A stretch of DNA of 56,312 bases from Gammaproteobacteria bacterium (GCA_009922595.1 RFVC01000013.1:1-56312), one strand, 5' to 3'; shown: positions 1 to 8,208, numbered from the stretch's first letter. Notes: generated from the sequence alone by a model not told the origin. A program made the numbers and translations.

Positions 1-384
1 GGCGGGCCCGAGCATCCTGGACTCACCGCCAGTCATTCGCATATGACCAACACCCTGAACACCCCGGTGGAGAGTCTTGAAATGCATTACCCCATGCGTG
101 TTAGGCGTTACGAAATTCGCGAGGGCAGCGGCGGAAAGGGCCAGCACCCGGGTGGCGACGGCCTGGTGCGCGAATATGAGTTCCTTAGGCCGGTTGAGCT
201 GAGCCTGCAGACGGAAAGAAGGACACATGTGCCCTGGGGACTGCTTGGGGGCGAGCCAGGAACGGGCGGAGAAAATTGGCTCAATAATCAAGAGCTACCG
301 GGAAAAACTGAAGTGTCCGTCAAAGAAGGCGATATACTAATTATCAAGACACCAGGCGGCGGCGGTTGGGGCATAGTGGACTAA
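1..384 (+). CDS. Hydantoinase B / oxoprolinase family protein, C-terminal part
   Basis: The reading frame is open from the first base, so the gene starts upstream and only the last 127 residues are visible. Seen: HMTNT early on, then RRYEIREGSGG, GGDGLVREYEFL and a glycine-rich end (GGGGWG). These are characteristic of the C-terminal region of the HyuB / 5-oxoprolinase beta family, which hydrolyses hydantoins or 5-oxoproline in an ATP-dependent way together with a HyuA partner. The partner is not visible and would lie to the left. The internal ATG at 43 falls inside the conserved region and is not the real start. The exact substrate cannot be told from this fragment. Confidence 0.85.
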   Translation, partial: GGPEHPGLTASHSHMTNTLNTPVESLEMHYPMRVRRYEIREGSGGKGQHPGGDGLVREYEFLRPVELSLQTERRTHVPWGLLGGEPGTGGENWLNNQELPGKTEVSVKEGDILIIKTPGGGGWGIVD

Positions 385-477
385 CTCTCATCCCGAGATT
401 ATTTTTCTACGTATCTACCTTAAAACATGTAAAATCCGCACCGTTTGAGAATTCATACTTACAAACCGAGAATAGAC

Positions 478-825
478 ATGACAGAAGCAGCCCCCATTGA
501 AAGTGTTATCCAGGACCAGATTTCCTCTAATCCCATCATTCTTTACATGAAGGGCAACCCGAATGCCCCACAGTGTGGATTTTCGGCACAGTCCGTTCAA
601 ATCCTGATGGCCTGTGGCCAAAAATTTGCCTACGTGGACATCCTGTCTAATCCGGAAATTCGCGCCAACCTGCCCAAGGTGTCTGACTGGCCAACTTTCC
701 CACAGCTATTTGTTGACGGCGAACTGGTCGGTGGCTGCGACATCATGACGGACATGTACCAGAACGGTGAATTGAAAATACTGCTGGATGAGTCAGCCGC
801 AAAACGCGAGGGGGAGGAAGCATAA
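478..825 (+). CDS. grxD: Monothiol glutaredoxin, Grx4/GrxD type
   Basis: A 115-residue protein of normal GrxD length. Seen: active-site CGFS at 33-36, Lys-25 in the glutathione-binding MKGNP segment, WPTFPQLF at 71-78 and GGCD at 85-88. CGFS glutaredoxins bind a [2Fe-2S] cluster with glutathione and pass it on in iron-sulfur assembly and iron sensing in the cytoplasm. The ATG at 478 gives the normal N-terminus; an ATG at 445 would add eleven residues not usual for the family. The gene is followed by a strong terminator at 861-895, so it is probably monocistronic. It sits a few kb from bacterioferritin and bfd, which fits a role in iron handling. Confidence 0.95.
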   Translation: MTEAAPIESVIQDQISSNPIILYMKGNPNAPQCGFSAQSVQILMACGQKFAYVDILSNPEIRANLPKVSDWPTFPQLFVDGELVGGCDIMTDMYQNGELKILLDESAAKREGEEA

Positions 826-860
826 GGCAGCGCTCGGGTGCAAACTACAAACATTTTACT

Positions 861-895
861 GAAAGGCGGATTACAATTGATCCGCCTTTCTTTTT
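861..895 (+). terminator. Intrinsic terminator after grxD
   Basis: An 11-bp perfect stem (861-871 with 880-890) with an 8-nt loop, followed by five T. It lies 35 nt after the grxD stop and before the next plus-strand start, so it should end the grxD transcript. Confidence 0.85.
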
Positions 896-913
896 GGTTC
901 GGGATAAATTTTC

Positions 914-1783
914 ATGACTGATACCACGCGCGGCGTCTGGTACATGGCGATTGCCACTTTCCTGTTTGCCTTGATGACTGTCTTCGTGAAACTGGTACCT
1001 GATATACCAGCACTGGAAATTATTTTCTTTCGTGCCGTTATCTCCGTGGCTATTTGCTGGTGGAGTCTCAAGCGAGCAAGGGTGCCCATATTTGGCAGCA
1101 ACAAGGTCATGTTGATGTGTAGGGGAATCGCGGGCGTGATTGCGCTGACACTCAATTTTTATCTTATCCATGAGATACCGCTTGCAACGGCCTCAACGCT
1201 TACCTATCTCGCCCCGATTTCAACAACGCTTATTGCAATCTGGTTCGTACAGGAAAAAGTCAGCCCATTTCAGTTTTTGTTTTTTGCCGTGAGCTTTGCC
1301 GGCATCCTGGTGATTCAGGGATTTGATACTCGTGTTTCTCTTTTTCATCTCGGTGTCGGTATTGTGACCTCAATTTTTATGGGCCTGGCCTATAACTGCG
1401 TAAGAAAACTGTCCACTACCGAACACCCACTTGTCATCATTTTCTACTTTCCATTTGTCTGTATGCCGGTAGCAGGAATATGGTGTTTATTGTTCTGGGT
1501 GCAGCCTCAGGGGTGGGAATGGCTTCACCTGTTAATGGTGGGCATCTCCAGCCAGTTGGCGCAGTACTACATGACGCGCTCCTACCAGCTGGCCGAGATA
1601 TCAACGGTCTCGATCGTCAACTACACCGGCATCATCTATGCCATCGTGCTGGGTTTCATACTCTTCGGCGAAGGCTTCAATCTGTTGACTTATGCCGGTA
1701 TGGCGTTGGTGCTGTTAGGAGTCATACTAAACGTGGCTTGGAAACAGCGGCAAAAAAAGATTTCCGAGCCCGCGCCAGCATAG
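914..1783 (+). CDS. DMT-superfamily (EamA) membrane exporter
   Basis: A 289-residue, strongly hydrophobic protein with about ten membrane segments. The two-repeat plan is typical of EamA/DMT carriers: one half from about residue 8 to 140 and a second from about 150 to 275. Seen: the first helix contains ATFLFALMTVFVK, a loop carries FFRAVIS, and the second half has the repeat signature near YTGIIYAIVLGFILFGE. The family moves small metabolites or drugs across the inner membrane; the substrate cannot be predicted. It follows the grxD terminator and is probably transcribed alone. The last residues are short, polar and basic, as expected for a cytoplasmic tail. Confidence 0.85.
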   Translation: MTDTTRGVWYMAIATFLFALMTVFVKLVPDIPALEIIFFRAVISVAICWWSLKRARVPIFGSNKVMLMCRGIAGVIALTLNFYLIHEIPLATASTLTYLAPISTTLIAIWFVQEKVSPFQFLFFAVSFAGILVIQGFDTRVSLFHLGVGIVTSIFMGLAYNCVRKLSTTEHPLVIIFYFPFVCMPVAGIWCLLFWVQPQGWEWLHLLMVGISSQLAQYYMTRSYQLAEISTVSIVNYTGIIYAIVLGFILFGEGFNLLTYAGMALVLLGVILNVAWKQRQKKISEPAPA

Positions 1784-2107
1784 GCGGTCAGGGCGGTGAA
1801 GAGGATACTGGCCACGCCCTAGGCGGAAATTAAGGATTAAATAGTCCGTCCGCCAATTTTGCCAGGAACTCACCGAAGGTTAGCACGCGGGTATTTCTTT
1901 TCTGACCACAGGCCGAACAGTACATAGTTCAGCTGGCATCTGTTTCGCAGTTCTTGCATGACACGCTGTCATGCGGCTTGGCATTCGGTTTTTCCATGGA
2001 ACTATTCTTCGGCAGAAAGCGGTGGAATAAAAGCCGGGGCGCGATTTACACTGCCATGGACATCTCACTACAATCCTTAGAACATCAAATTGACATGGAT
2101 CATAACT
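1784..2107 (+). other. Intergenic stretch of 324 nt between the EamA gene and the cupin operon
   Basis: I see no convincing gene here. Short open frames exist on both strands but carry no recognisable protein pattern or good ribosome site. The left end holds a weak terminator-like repeat (1822-1860). I looked for a TPP riboswitch, because a thiamine-type operon follows, and did not find the CTGAGA / ACCTGATC core motifs. Confidence 0.6.
1822..1860 (+). terminator. Possible weak terminator after the EamA gene
   Basis: GGCGGA at 1822-1827 pairs with TCCGCC at 1849-1854, leaving a 21-nt loop and AATTTT behind. The long loop and short T-run make this only a possibility. Confidence 0.35.
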
Positions 2108-2563
2108 ATGCGTCTCACTTTATTCCTACTGGTTTTATTGAGTGTCCAACTACAGGCTCAGGATTTCTGGACGGCTGAGGAACTGGATGCACAGCGAGAT
2201 CAACTCTCTACACAGGTAGGGGGTAATAACGCCGCGATTCTTGATCGCATAATCGATTTTGAGGGCTACTTTGCTGCCATGGTCCACCGTGAACCCGGCC
2301 CAGGCTTTTCAGAATCCCATGATGACTGGGCGGATATTTATTTTGTCACCTCAGGCAGCGCCTCAATCGTGACGGGCGGTGAAATTACAGATGCCCGGGA
2401 AGACTCACCCGGAGAAATTCGCGGCACTGGTATTCGCGGAGGAGAAGTGCAGCGCATCGGCGAAGGGGATGTTGTCCATATTCCAACAGGTGTGCCTCAT
2501 CATGTTCTGGTGGGAGAGGGTGAGGAGGTCACTTATTTTATTTTGAAGGCACGCGCGAGATAA
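2108..2563 (+). CDS. Exported single-domain cupin protein
   Basis: A 151-residue protein with a clear signal peptide (about residues 1-17, ending near LQAQ) and one cupin fold. Seen: the C-terminal cupin motif GDVVHIPTGVPHHV with its metal-type histidines, preceded by a beta-rich region with IYFVTSGSASIVTGG. A TTG at 2090 would also be in frame, but the ATG at 2108 places the hydrophobic core correctly for export. The stop is 5 nt before the next gene, so it begins an operon with the thiamine-binding-like protein and the PnuC-type carrier. Catalytic role and substrate are unknown; a periplasmic small-molecule binder or isomerase is possible. Confidence 0.8.
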   Translation: MRLTLFLLVLLSVQLQAQDFWTAEELDAQRDQLSTQVGGNNAAILDRIIDFEGYFAAMVHREPGPGFSESHDDWADIYFVTSGSASIVTGGEITDAREDSPGEIRGTGIRGGEVQRIGEGDVVHIPTGVPHHVLVGEGEEVTYFILKARAR

Positions 2564-2568
2564 CGACC

Positions 2569-2820
2569 ATGAAAATTACCGTAGAACTCAGCCTCTATCC
2601 TTTCAACAGCGATTACAAAACCTTGATCAAGGACTTTATTGCAGCGCTGAACAAACAGGACGGCCTGGTTGTCAACACGACCCCCACTTCCTCCATGATT
2701 CATGGTGACTATGACGTGGTCATGGACTCGCTGAAGTCCCTCATTGCCTGGAGTTATGAAACCCATGGGCGTGAAGTGTTTGTCGCGAAATTTATTCCAG
2801 GGCATGAACTGAGCGACTGA
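2569..2820 (+). CDS. Thiamine-binding-like protein (YkoF / MTH1187-type family)
   Basis: An 83-residue cytosolic protein. Seen: it opens with MKITVELSLYPFN and ends REVFVAKFIPGHELSD, matching the small ferredoxin-like fold of the MTH1187/YkoF family as I recall it. Known for the family: some members bind thiamine or its pyrimidine part (HMP). Its stop codon overlaps the start of the PnuC-type gene (TGATG), so the two are translationally coupled. I infer that this operon deals with uptake of a vitamin B1-related compound; the protein might sense or hold the imported molecule. Confidence 0.75.
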   Translation: MKITVELSLYPFNSDYKTLIKDFIAALNKQDGLVVNTTPTSSMIHGDYDVVMDSLKSLIAWSYETHGREVFVAKFIPGHELSD

Positions 2821-3392
2821 TGCTTTTGCTGGAAAGTTTTGCCGTAATCCTGGCAGTTGCCTACCTGCTGCTGGCGGCCCGTGAAAATATTCTGTGCTGG
2901 TACTGTGCTTTTGCCAGCTCTGCCATCTACAGCGTTATCTTCTGGGATGTCAGTCTTTTGATGGAATCGCTTCTGAATGTGTTCTACCTAGTGATGGCTG
3001 TTGTCGGCTGGTACGAATGGAAGCGGGGCGGGAAGGAACACAGTGGTGTCAGGATCAGGACGCTAGCCGGTTGGCAGCACGGTGTCATCATTGCATCACT
3101 GATTTTTGCCGCTCTGGTGAATGGATACCTGCTGCAGATGTTTACCGGTGCCTCCTGGCCTTACCTGGACTCCTTTACCACCTGGGCCAGCGTGCTCACA
3201 ACTTTCATGATTGTCTGGAAAGTGCTGGAGAACTGGTTGTACTGGATAGTCATCGACAGCATTTCCATTTACCTGTACCTAGATCGGACCCTTTACCTGA
3301 CGGTTATCCTTTTTGGTATCTATATTGTCCTGGCCGCCTATGGGTACTACTCCTGGCGCAAGCATTACCTGGCTGATAGTGCACAATACTGA
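2820..3392 (+). CDS. PnuC-family vitamin transporter (nicotinamide riboside or thiamine type)
   Basis: A 190-residue membrane protein with about seven helices. Seen: the N-terminal hydrophobic helix, WYEW at the end of an early helix, and the signature ENWLYWIVIDSISIYLYL near residues 136-155, typical of PnuC carriers. Known: PnuC moves nicotinamide riboside and PnuT moves thiamine by facilitated diffusion, with trapping by phosphorylation inside. The directly coupled upstream gene for a thiamine-binding-like protein favours the thiamine variant, but no TPP riboswitch is visible, so the substrate stays open. No kinase gene is adjacent. The frame starts within the stop of the gene before. Confidence 0.85.
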   Translation: MLLLESFAVILAVAYLLLAARENILCWYCAFASSAIYSVIFWDVSLLMESLLNVFYLVMAVVGWYEWKRGGKEHSGVRIRTLAGWQHGVIIASLIFAALVNGYLLQMFTGASWPYLDSFTTWASVLTTFMIVWKVLENWLYWIVIDSISIYLYLDRTLYLTVILFGIYIVLAAYGYYSWRKHYLADSAQY

Positions 3393-3415
3393 CCACAGCT
3401 AGGGCATTGCCTCCA

Positions 3416-3438
3416 CAAATGATAATAGTTATCATTTG
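3416..3438 (+). promoter_or_regulatory. Fur box upstream of the PepSY gene
   Basis: A perfect palindrome: 10-nt arms CAAATGATAA and TTATCATTTG around TAG. The GATAAT...ATCATT pattern fits the Fur consensus. It ends 24 nt before the GTG start of the PepSY protein, so iron-replete Fur should repress this gene. Confidence 0.8.
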
Positions 3439-3462
3439 CATTTTTTCGGCAGACTTAAACCC

Positions 3463-4635
3463 GTGATTCGTAAAACTATTTTCTGGATACACCTGGCCTG
3501 TGGTGTGGTTACTGGCCTGGTGATATTTAGCATGTCCATTACCGGCGTTATTCTTACCTATGAGCGCCAGATCAACCAGTGGGTTGCAGAAAGTCATTAC
3601 CTCCCAGAAGCTGAGCAAACAGCACGGCTAAGTCTTGACCAGCTTGTGGCCATCAGGAAAATCGAGTTCCCTGACGTCAATGCCACACAGGTCACCATCA
3701 CCAATCATCCGGGAGCACCGTTCCAGTTTCGAGCTGGAAGAAGAGGGGGCGTATCTCTAAATCCTTATACCGGAATGGAAATGGAAACAGAGTCTGCCTC
3801 ACTGCGATCATTCTGGAGCACTGTCACAGGGTTTCATCGCTGGTTTGATATCCAGGGAGAAAACCGCGCCGTAGCTAGGCAGGTGACTGGTGTAAGTAAC
3901 CTGGCCTTCCTCTTCCTAATACTGAGCGGGCTGTACCTGTGGCTGCCCAGTATTTATAGGTGGGGACTTTTCAAGGCAAGACTCCTGTTCAGGCCAGCCT
4001 ACAACAACAGCAAGGAACGTGATTACCACTGGCACCACATCTTCGGTATCTGGATGGCTGCCCCGCTGGTTTTTATTGTCTACACCGGGGCCATGTTCAA
4101 TTACGGCTGGTCAGCTGACCTGGTCTATTCGGCCTTTGGCACGGAAAGGGCGGTAAGGGGTGGACCCGGAACAGGGCGTCCTGCGCCACAGACCGGTAAC
4201 GCAGTGGCAGGGTTAGCCCAGGCTGGCAGTGCTGACTTGCAGGAGGTGCAAAAACATTACCTAACGCTGGAAGAGCTTGTCAGTCGGGTTATTCAGGAAA
4301 CCGATATAGCATGGAACAGGATAAACGTTTCCTTGCCAGATGAAAGCAGGGATACATTAAGCGTTGAACTTGACTGGGGTAATGGCGCCCAGGCCCAGAA
4401 AAGAGAAACACTCTTGCTCGACAGAAGTAGCGGGTCCGTGCTGAGTACCACCAGCTATGCGCAAAGACCACTTGCCAGCAAAATACAGGGCTACACTCGG
4501 TTCGGTCATACCGGAGAAATATGGGGCTGGTTGGGACAGACCATTGCTGGCCTGGCTTCTCTGGCTGCACTGTTCATGGTCTGGACCGGATTTGCCCTGT
4601 CCTACCGACGTCTGATCAAACCATTTTTTAAGTAA
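3463..4635 (+). CDS. PepSY-associated transmembrane protein, likely iron-regulated
   Basis: A 390-residue inner-membrane protein with four main helices: one at the N-terminus, two in the middle and one near the C-terminus, with large periplasmic PepSY parts between. Seen: FWIHLACGVVTGLV near the start, HRWF, HHIFGIW and HTGEIWGWLGQT; the conserved histidines are typical of PepSY-TM proteins often placed beside siderophore receptors and thought to take part in ferric-siderophore reduction. The frame is open back to a TTG at 3436, but that codon lies inside the Fur palindrome, so the GTG at 3463 is the better start. A bidirectional terminator follows. Confidence 0.8.
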   Translation: MIRKTIFWIHLACGVVTGLVIFSMSITGVILTYERQINQWVAESHYLPEAEQTARLSLDQLVAIRKIEFPDVNATQVTITNHPGAPFQFRAGRRGGVSLNPYTGMEMETESASLRSFWSTVTGFHRWFDIQGENRAVARQVTGVSNLAFLFLILSGLYLWLPSIYRWGLFKARLLFRPAYNNSKERDYHWHHIFGIWMAAPLVFIVYTGAMFNYGWSADLVYSAFGTERAVRGGPGTGRPAPQTGNAVAGLAQAGSADLQEVQKHYLTLEELVSRVIQETDIAWNRINVSLPDESRDTLSVELDWGNGAQAQKRETLLLDRSSGSVLSTTSYAQRPLASKIQGYTRFGHTGEIWGWLGQTIAGLASLAALFMVWTGFALSYRRLIKPFFK

Positions 4636-4657
4636 TTCGTTTTTAAAATTTAGCCAT

Positions 4658-4685
4658 AAAAAAGCCAGCTTTTGCTGGCTTTTTT
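4658..4685. terminator. Bidirectional terminator between the PepSY gene and bfr
   Basis: AAAAAAGCCAGC (4658-4669) and GCTGGCTTTTTT (4674-4685) form a 12-bp symmetric stem with a TTTT loop. A/T runs on both sides serve the two converging genes. Confidence 0.9.
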
Positions 4686-4699
4686 ATTAGACAAAAACG

Positions 4700-5179
4700 T
4701 TAATTCCCGTCCTCCTTCATTTTTTCTGACAGGTAGTTCTGGATGCCCATCTTTTCGATCAGGCCGAGTTGAGTTTCGATCCAGTCCACGTGCTCTTCCT
4801 CATCATCAAGAATGGTCTGCAAAAGATCGCGGCTGACAAAGTCCTTTACTGATTCACAATGTGCTATGCCTTCACGTAAATCAGGTATCGCCCTCATTTC
4901 CAGATCGAGGTCGCACTGTAGCATTTCCTCGGTGTTTTCGCCGATATGCAGTTTGCCCAGGTCCTGGAGGTTAGGGAAACCCTCTAGAAAAAGTATCCGC
5001 TCGATAATATTGTCAGCATGTTTCATCTCGTCGATGGATTCATGCATGGTGTAGTCCGCCAGCTCCTTGAGCCCCCAGTCCTCCAGCATCTTGGCATGCA
5101 GGAAATACTGGTTGATGGCTACCAATTCATTGCCAAGAACCTTGTTGAGATGTTCGATAACTTTACTGTCGCCTTTCAT
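4700..5179 (-). CDS. bfr: Bacterioferritin (haem-containing ferritin)
   Basis: A 159-residue protein, the usual Bfr length. Seen: all ferroxidase ligands are present at the standard positions Glu-18, Glu-51, His-54, Glu-94, Glu-127 and His-130, plus the haem ligand Met-52. Twenty-four copies form a cytosolic shell that oxidises Fe(II) and stores it as a mineral. The bfd gene lies 184 nt upstream on the same strand and encodes its [2Fe-2S] partner for iron release. A Fur-like palindrome (5286-5304) precedes bfr, and a terminator lies just beyond its stop. Confidence 0.97.
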   Translation of the reverse strand: MKGDSKVIEHLNKVLGNELVAINQYFLHAKMLEDWGLKELADYTMHESIDEMKHADNIIERILFLEGFPNLQDLGKLHIGENTEEMLQCDLDLEMRAIPDLREGIAHCESVKDFVSRDLLQTILDDEEEHVDWIETQLGLIEKMGIQNYLSEKMKEDGN

Positions 5180-5285
5180 GAAAATTCCTTGGTAAGTACA
5201 TGAATGAGAGAAAAGTTATTGTGACTTTTCTGCCGGTAATTGTCCAGAAGATTGGCGCTAAGCTATTGGTTTATATAAAGAAAAT

Positions 5286-5304
5286 GAGAATAAGAATGCT
5301 TATT
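5286..5304 (-). promoter_or_regulatory. Fur-like palindrome upstream of bfr
   Basis: GAGAATAAGAATGCTTATT matches 13 of 19 positions of the Fur consensus and contains the inverted repeat AATAAG-AATG-CTTATT. It lies about 107 nt before the bfr start, in the bfd-bfr interval. It is weaker than the two other Fur sites in this window. Confidence 0.45.
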
Positions 5305-5363
5305 GATTGCATTCAGTATTGTGGCAGGAATGATTGAGTAGTTGCCTGGAGAGGGCGAAATAA

Positions 5364-5558
5364 TCAAACGGCTGATTCGAAAGGAGGATTTTTGACGTTA
5401 ATCGCCGAGTCGACAATATTTTGCGCTAGCTGGCTGCATTTGCCGCACTGAGTGGCCACGCCCAGCTCTTTGCAGACCGCTTCAAAGGAACCTGAGCCGC
5501 CGGCGACAAATTCTTTTATCTGCCGATCGGTGACTGCTTTACAGAGACAAACGTACAT
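5364..5558 (-). CDS. bfd: Bacterioferritin-associated ferredoxin
   Basis: A 64-residue protein. Seen: the four [2Fe-2S] cysteines at 4, 6, 38 and 41, in the pattern CxC followed by CxxC that marks the BFD-like fold. Bfd docks on bacterioferritin near the haem and gives electrons that release stored iron when the cell is starved. A good Fur box lies 47 nt upstream (5605-5623), which fits induction under low iron. The C-terminus is slightly extended and polar. bfr follows downstream on the same strand. Confidence 0.95.
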   Translation of the reverse strand: MYVCLCKAVTDRQIKEFVAGGSGSFEAVCKELGVATQCGKCSQLAQNIVDSAINVKNPPFESAV

Positions 5559-5604
5559 AAACCTTACAGAGTAATGAATGGGCGACCTAAGTGAGAATGC
5601 TAAG

Positions 5605-5623
5605 CTTAATGAGAATCATTGTC
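5605..5623 (-). promoter_or_regulatory. Fur box upstream of bfd
   Basis: CTTAATGAGAATCATTGTC agrees with the 19-bp Fur consensus at 15 positions. It sits 47 nt before the bfd start, in the interval after the acyl-ACP synthetase gene. Confidence 0.7.
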
Positions 5624-5750
5624 AACAAATGGATTCAATCTTACTTATATCAAAATCTTCAGCGTTATAGGCCCACAATTAGCCAGTGCAGAGGTATGAC
5701 AAGAATCAATTTCGGCAAGGAGCTGTCAAATGCACCAGGCTAGCGTAGCC

Positions 5751-7511
5751 TCAGTCCTTGTTGAATATAGCCTGTTTCGCGATTTCCTTTGCGGTAGCAA
5801 AGTCTGCTTTGCCGGAACCCAGTTTGGGTAATGATTCCACAGTGATATAGGCCGAGGGTAGGGACAAATTGTTCAGACCTGCCTCCAGTAACCTGGGCCT
5901 TAATTCACGCTCTAACAGTTCCTGAGTGCTTAGAATGACTATAATTTCGCCTTTCTTGGGATCGGGAATATTGATGGCCATGATTTCGGCAGGCACCTCG
6001 GGTTCATGCTCGGTATCGGCTAAGCCTGGTTCTGCTACTTCAGTGGGCTCATCGAGATCTTCGGATTCAGATGTCAGCTCACTATTGAGGACATTGCGCA
6101 GCGCTTGTTCAACAGTGCCAAGGCCAATCATCTCTCCAGAAATTTTGGCAAAGCGGGCGTAACGGTCCTCGATTGTCAGGAAGCCATCCTCATCAAGTGA
6201 GCCTTTATCGCCGGAGACATACCAGCGCATCCCGTCCTGCTGAACGACAACCTTGCTGGTCAGCTCCTCATTGTTTAAATAACCTTGCATGACTTGCGGG
6301 CCTGCAATCAGAATCATACCCGCAGTGCCAAGTGGTAGCTCGTGCAGGGTATCAGGGTCTGCAATTCGAATTTGTGTGCCTGGAAGTGGTTTTCCGACGG
6401 TGCCCGGCTTGTTGTTGTCTTTGAGGTGGGGGCTTTCAAGGTTGGGGAACGGTGTGTTGACGTTGCTCACAGGAGATGTTTCTGTACAGCCGTACCCTTC
6501 ATGTATGACCTTGCCAAAGCGTTTCTTGAATGAGGCACTGATTTCGGACTGCAGTTTTTCAGCACCGGCAACGGTCAGGCGTAGGCTTTGCATGTCTTCT
6601 GCCTTCACCTTGCGGTTCTTGATATACAGCCTAAAGAAGCTGGAGGTACCAAACAGCAGAGTAGCCCTATGCTCCCTGATGGCTTTCGCAATAGTGACTA
6701 CATCGGTCGGATCAGTATGACAGACGACCTTGATGCGTTCCAACATGGCCAGGAACATGCAGGCTGTTAAACCAAAGGAATGGAAGATGGGCAGGTTGGC
6801 CATAATCAAATCATCGTCCTTCGCATCCAGAATCTTGCTGAGCTGTTTCACATTTGCCAGCAGATTGTGATGACTGAGCATAACGCCTTTTGGGGCACCC
6901 TCGCTGCCGCTGGAGAAGAGAATGACGGCTGTGTGGTGCAGGTCGGGCTTGCCGCAATATCTGTTCTGGAGCCAGTCTGATGACATGAACTTGCACTGCA
7001 GCAAGGTAGAAATTTTTTCGAAGGTACCGACTCCCGCTCGTAAGTCCTCCAACATCACAAGTCTGACCTTGTCGGCCAATGAGTCAAGGTTAATACCGCG
7101 CTTTTTTAGGTTTTCGAGGAAGCGGGTAGAGGTATAGACCGTTTGCAGGTTAGCCTGCTCAATCGCTGAAACCATTGTCTCAATCGGCGCGGTATAGTTG
7201 AGCGGTACCAACGTTTTACCCAGCAGCACAACGGCCATGCCTGCAACAAGGCTTCCGGCTGTGGTAGGCAGAAGTATGCCAATATTCTGTTCAGGACTTT
7301 CATTGGCAATGCGGCGTGAGAGAATGATAGAGCCGACAAGCGCTGTTTTGGCGGTAAAGTTTGTGCCAAGGGTGTCTTTTAGTATTACTGGGTTTCCGGG
7401 TCGCTTAGATGTTTGAACCCAGTGTTCCCCAATGGATGGCAAGGTATCGACATAGTCAAACCAAGCTTTGGTGTCATTTGTGTCAGGAAAATTATTGGGG
7501 TACTGACTCAT
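5751..7511 (-). CDS. AMP-forming acyl-ACP/acyl-CoA synthetase, Aas C-domain type
   Basis: A 586-residue adenylating enzyme. Seen: the ATP loop SSGSEGAPKG (200-209), YGCTETSP (340-347), SGDKGSLDEDGF (from 433) and the catalytic Lys in LPKLGSGKAD (Lys-568). The stretch RFAKISGEMIGLGTVEQAL (about 453-471) resembles the acyl-ACP synthetase half of Aas, which recycles fatty acids to acyl-ACP in the cytoplasm; the acyltransferase half and membrane helices of Aas are absent. An acidic Glu/Asp/Pro-rich insert (about 478-508) separates the large core from the swinging C-terminal lid. Alternatively a fatty-acyl-CoA ligase. It stands alone, with rnt-pyrC upstream. Confidence 0.8.
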   Translation of the reverse strand: MSQYPNNFPDTNDTKAWFDYVDTLPSIGEHWVQTSKRPGNPVILKDTLGTNFTAKTALVGSIILSRRIANESPEQNIGILLPTTAGSLVAGMAVVLLGKTLVPLNYTAPIETMVSAIEQANLQTVYTSTRFLENLKKRGINLDSLADKVRLVMLEDLRAGVGTFEKISTLLQCKFMSSDWLQNRYCGKPDLHHTAVILFSSGSEGAPKGVMLSHHNLLANVKQLSKILDAKDDDLIMANLPIFHSFGLTACMFLAMLERIKVVCHTDPTDVVTIAKAIREHRATLLFGTSSFFRLYIKNRKVKAEDMQSLRLTVAGAEKLQSEISASFKKRFGKVIHEGYGCTETSPVSNVNTPFPNLESPHLKDNNKPGTVGKPLPGTQIRIADPDTLHELPLGTAGMILIAGPQVMQGYLNNEELTSKVVVQQDGMRWYVSGDKGSLDEDGFLTIEDRYARFAKISGEMIGLGTVEQALRNVLNSELTSESEDLDEPTEVAEPGLADTEHEPEVPAEIMAINIPDPKKGEIIVILSTQELLERELRPRLLEAGLNNLSLPSAYITVESLPKLGSGKADFATAKEIAKQAIFNKD

Positions 7512-7561
7512 AGAACCTGTCGCTCATTTATTATCATTCAAGAATTTGTGGAGTTTTTAAA

Positions 7562-8206
7562 TTAGTTGAGGGGCCATCCACCCAGCGATTGCCAGCGGTT
7601 AACAATGGAGCAAAACAGCTCTGCTGTTTTTTCGGCATCGTAGCGTGCTGAGTGAGCTTCTTCATTACTGAAATCTATACCGGCACATTCACAGGCGCGG
7701 GAAAGGACGGTCTGGCCAAAGGCCAGTGCGCTCATGGAAGCGGTGTCAAGACTGGAAAAGGGATGAAAAGGGTTGCGCTTGAGGTTGTTGCGTTCGGCGG
7801 CCGCGTTGATAAAGCCGTGGTCGAAGTGGGCGTTGTGGCCAACAAGCACGGCCCGGGTACACTGTTCGTTTTTCATTTTCTTACGGATGTTTTTAAAAAT
7901 TTCTCGAAAGACCTCTGGTTCTTTGTAAGCAATTCGCAGAGGATGATGTGGGTCTATGCCCGTGAACTTCAGGGCGGACTCTTCCAGGTTGGCGCCGGGA
8001 AAGGGTTCTACACGAAAGAACCAGGTGTCCTCTGGCTCCAGGTTTCCGTTTTCATCCATTCCTACTGTTACTGCGGCGATTTCTAGGATGGCGTCAGTCT
8101 GGTTATTGAATCCTCCGCACTCCACGTCGATGACTACAGGGAGGTAGCCGCGGAAGCGTCCGGCAAGCAGTGGCGCGGGGGTGGAGTTACTGATCTCTTC
8201 GGTCAC
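7562..8206 (-). CDS. rnt: Ribonuclease T
   Basis: A 214-residue DEDD-family 3'-to-5' exonuclease. Seen: VVIDVE with Asp-27 and Glu-29, HNAHFDH with Asp-129, and [11 protein letters not shown] with His-185 and Asp-190. These are the E. coli RNase T catalytic positions shifted by four. It trims the 3' ends of tRNA and other stable RNAs as a dimer. It starts 2 nt after the pyrC stop, so the two are surely cotranscribed; the pyrC-rnt pairing is also known from pseudomonads. Confidence 0.95.
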   Translation of the reverse strand: MTEEISNSTPAPLLAGRFRGYLPVVIDVECGGFNNQTDAILEIAAVTVGMDENGNLEPEDTWFFRVEPFPGANLEESALKFTGIDPHHPLRIAYKEPEVFREIFKNIRKKMKNEQCTRAVLVGHNAHFDHGFINAAAERNNLKRNPFHPFSSLDTASMSALAFGQTVLSRACECAGIDFSNEEAHSARYDAEKTAELFCSIVNRWQSLGGWPLN

Positions 8207-8208
8207 GT

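Noticed and set aside
1784-2107. TPP riboswitch before the thiamine-type operon
   Set aside because: The conserved CTGAGA and ACCTGATC core elements were not found in this stretch.
2090-2107. TTG start for the cupin gene
   Set aside because: The ATG at 2108 gives a normal signal peptide; the six extra residues add nothing and TTG is a rarer start.
3436-3462. TTG start for the PepSY protein
   Set aside because: It lies within the Fur palindrome, so the mRNA would begin too near or behind it; the GTG at 3463 is more likely.
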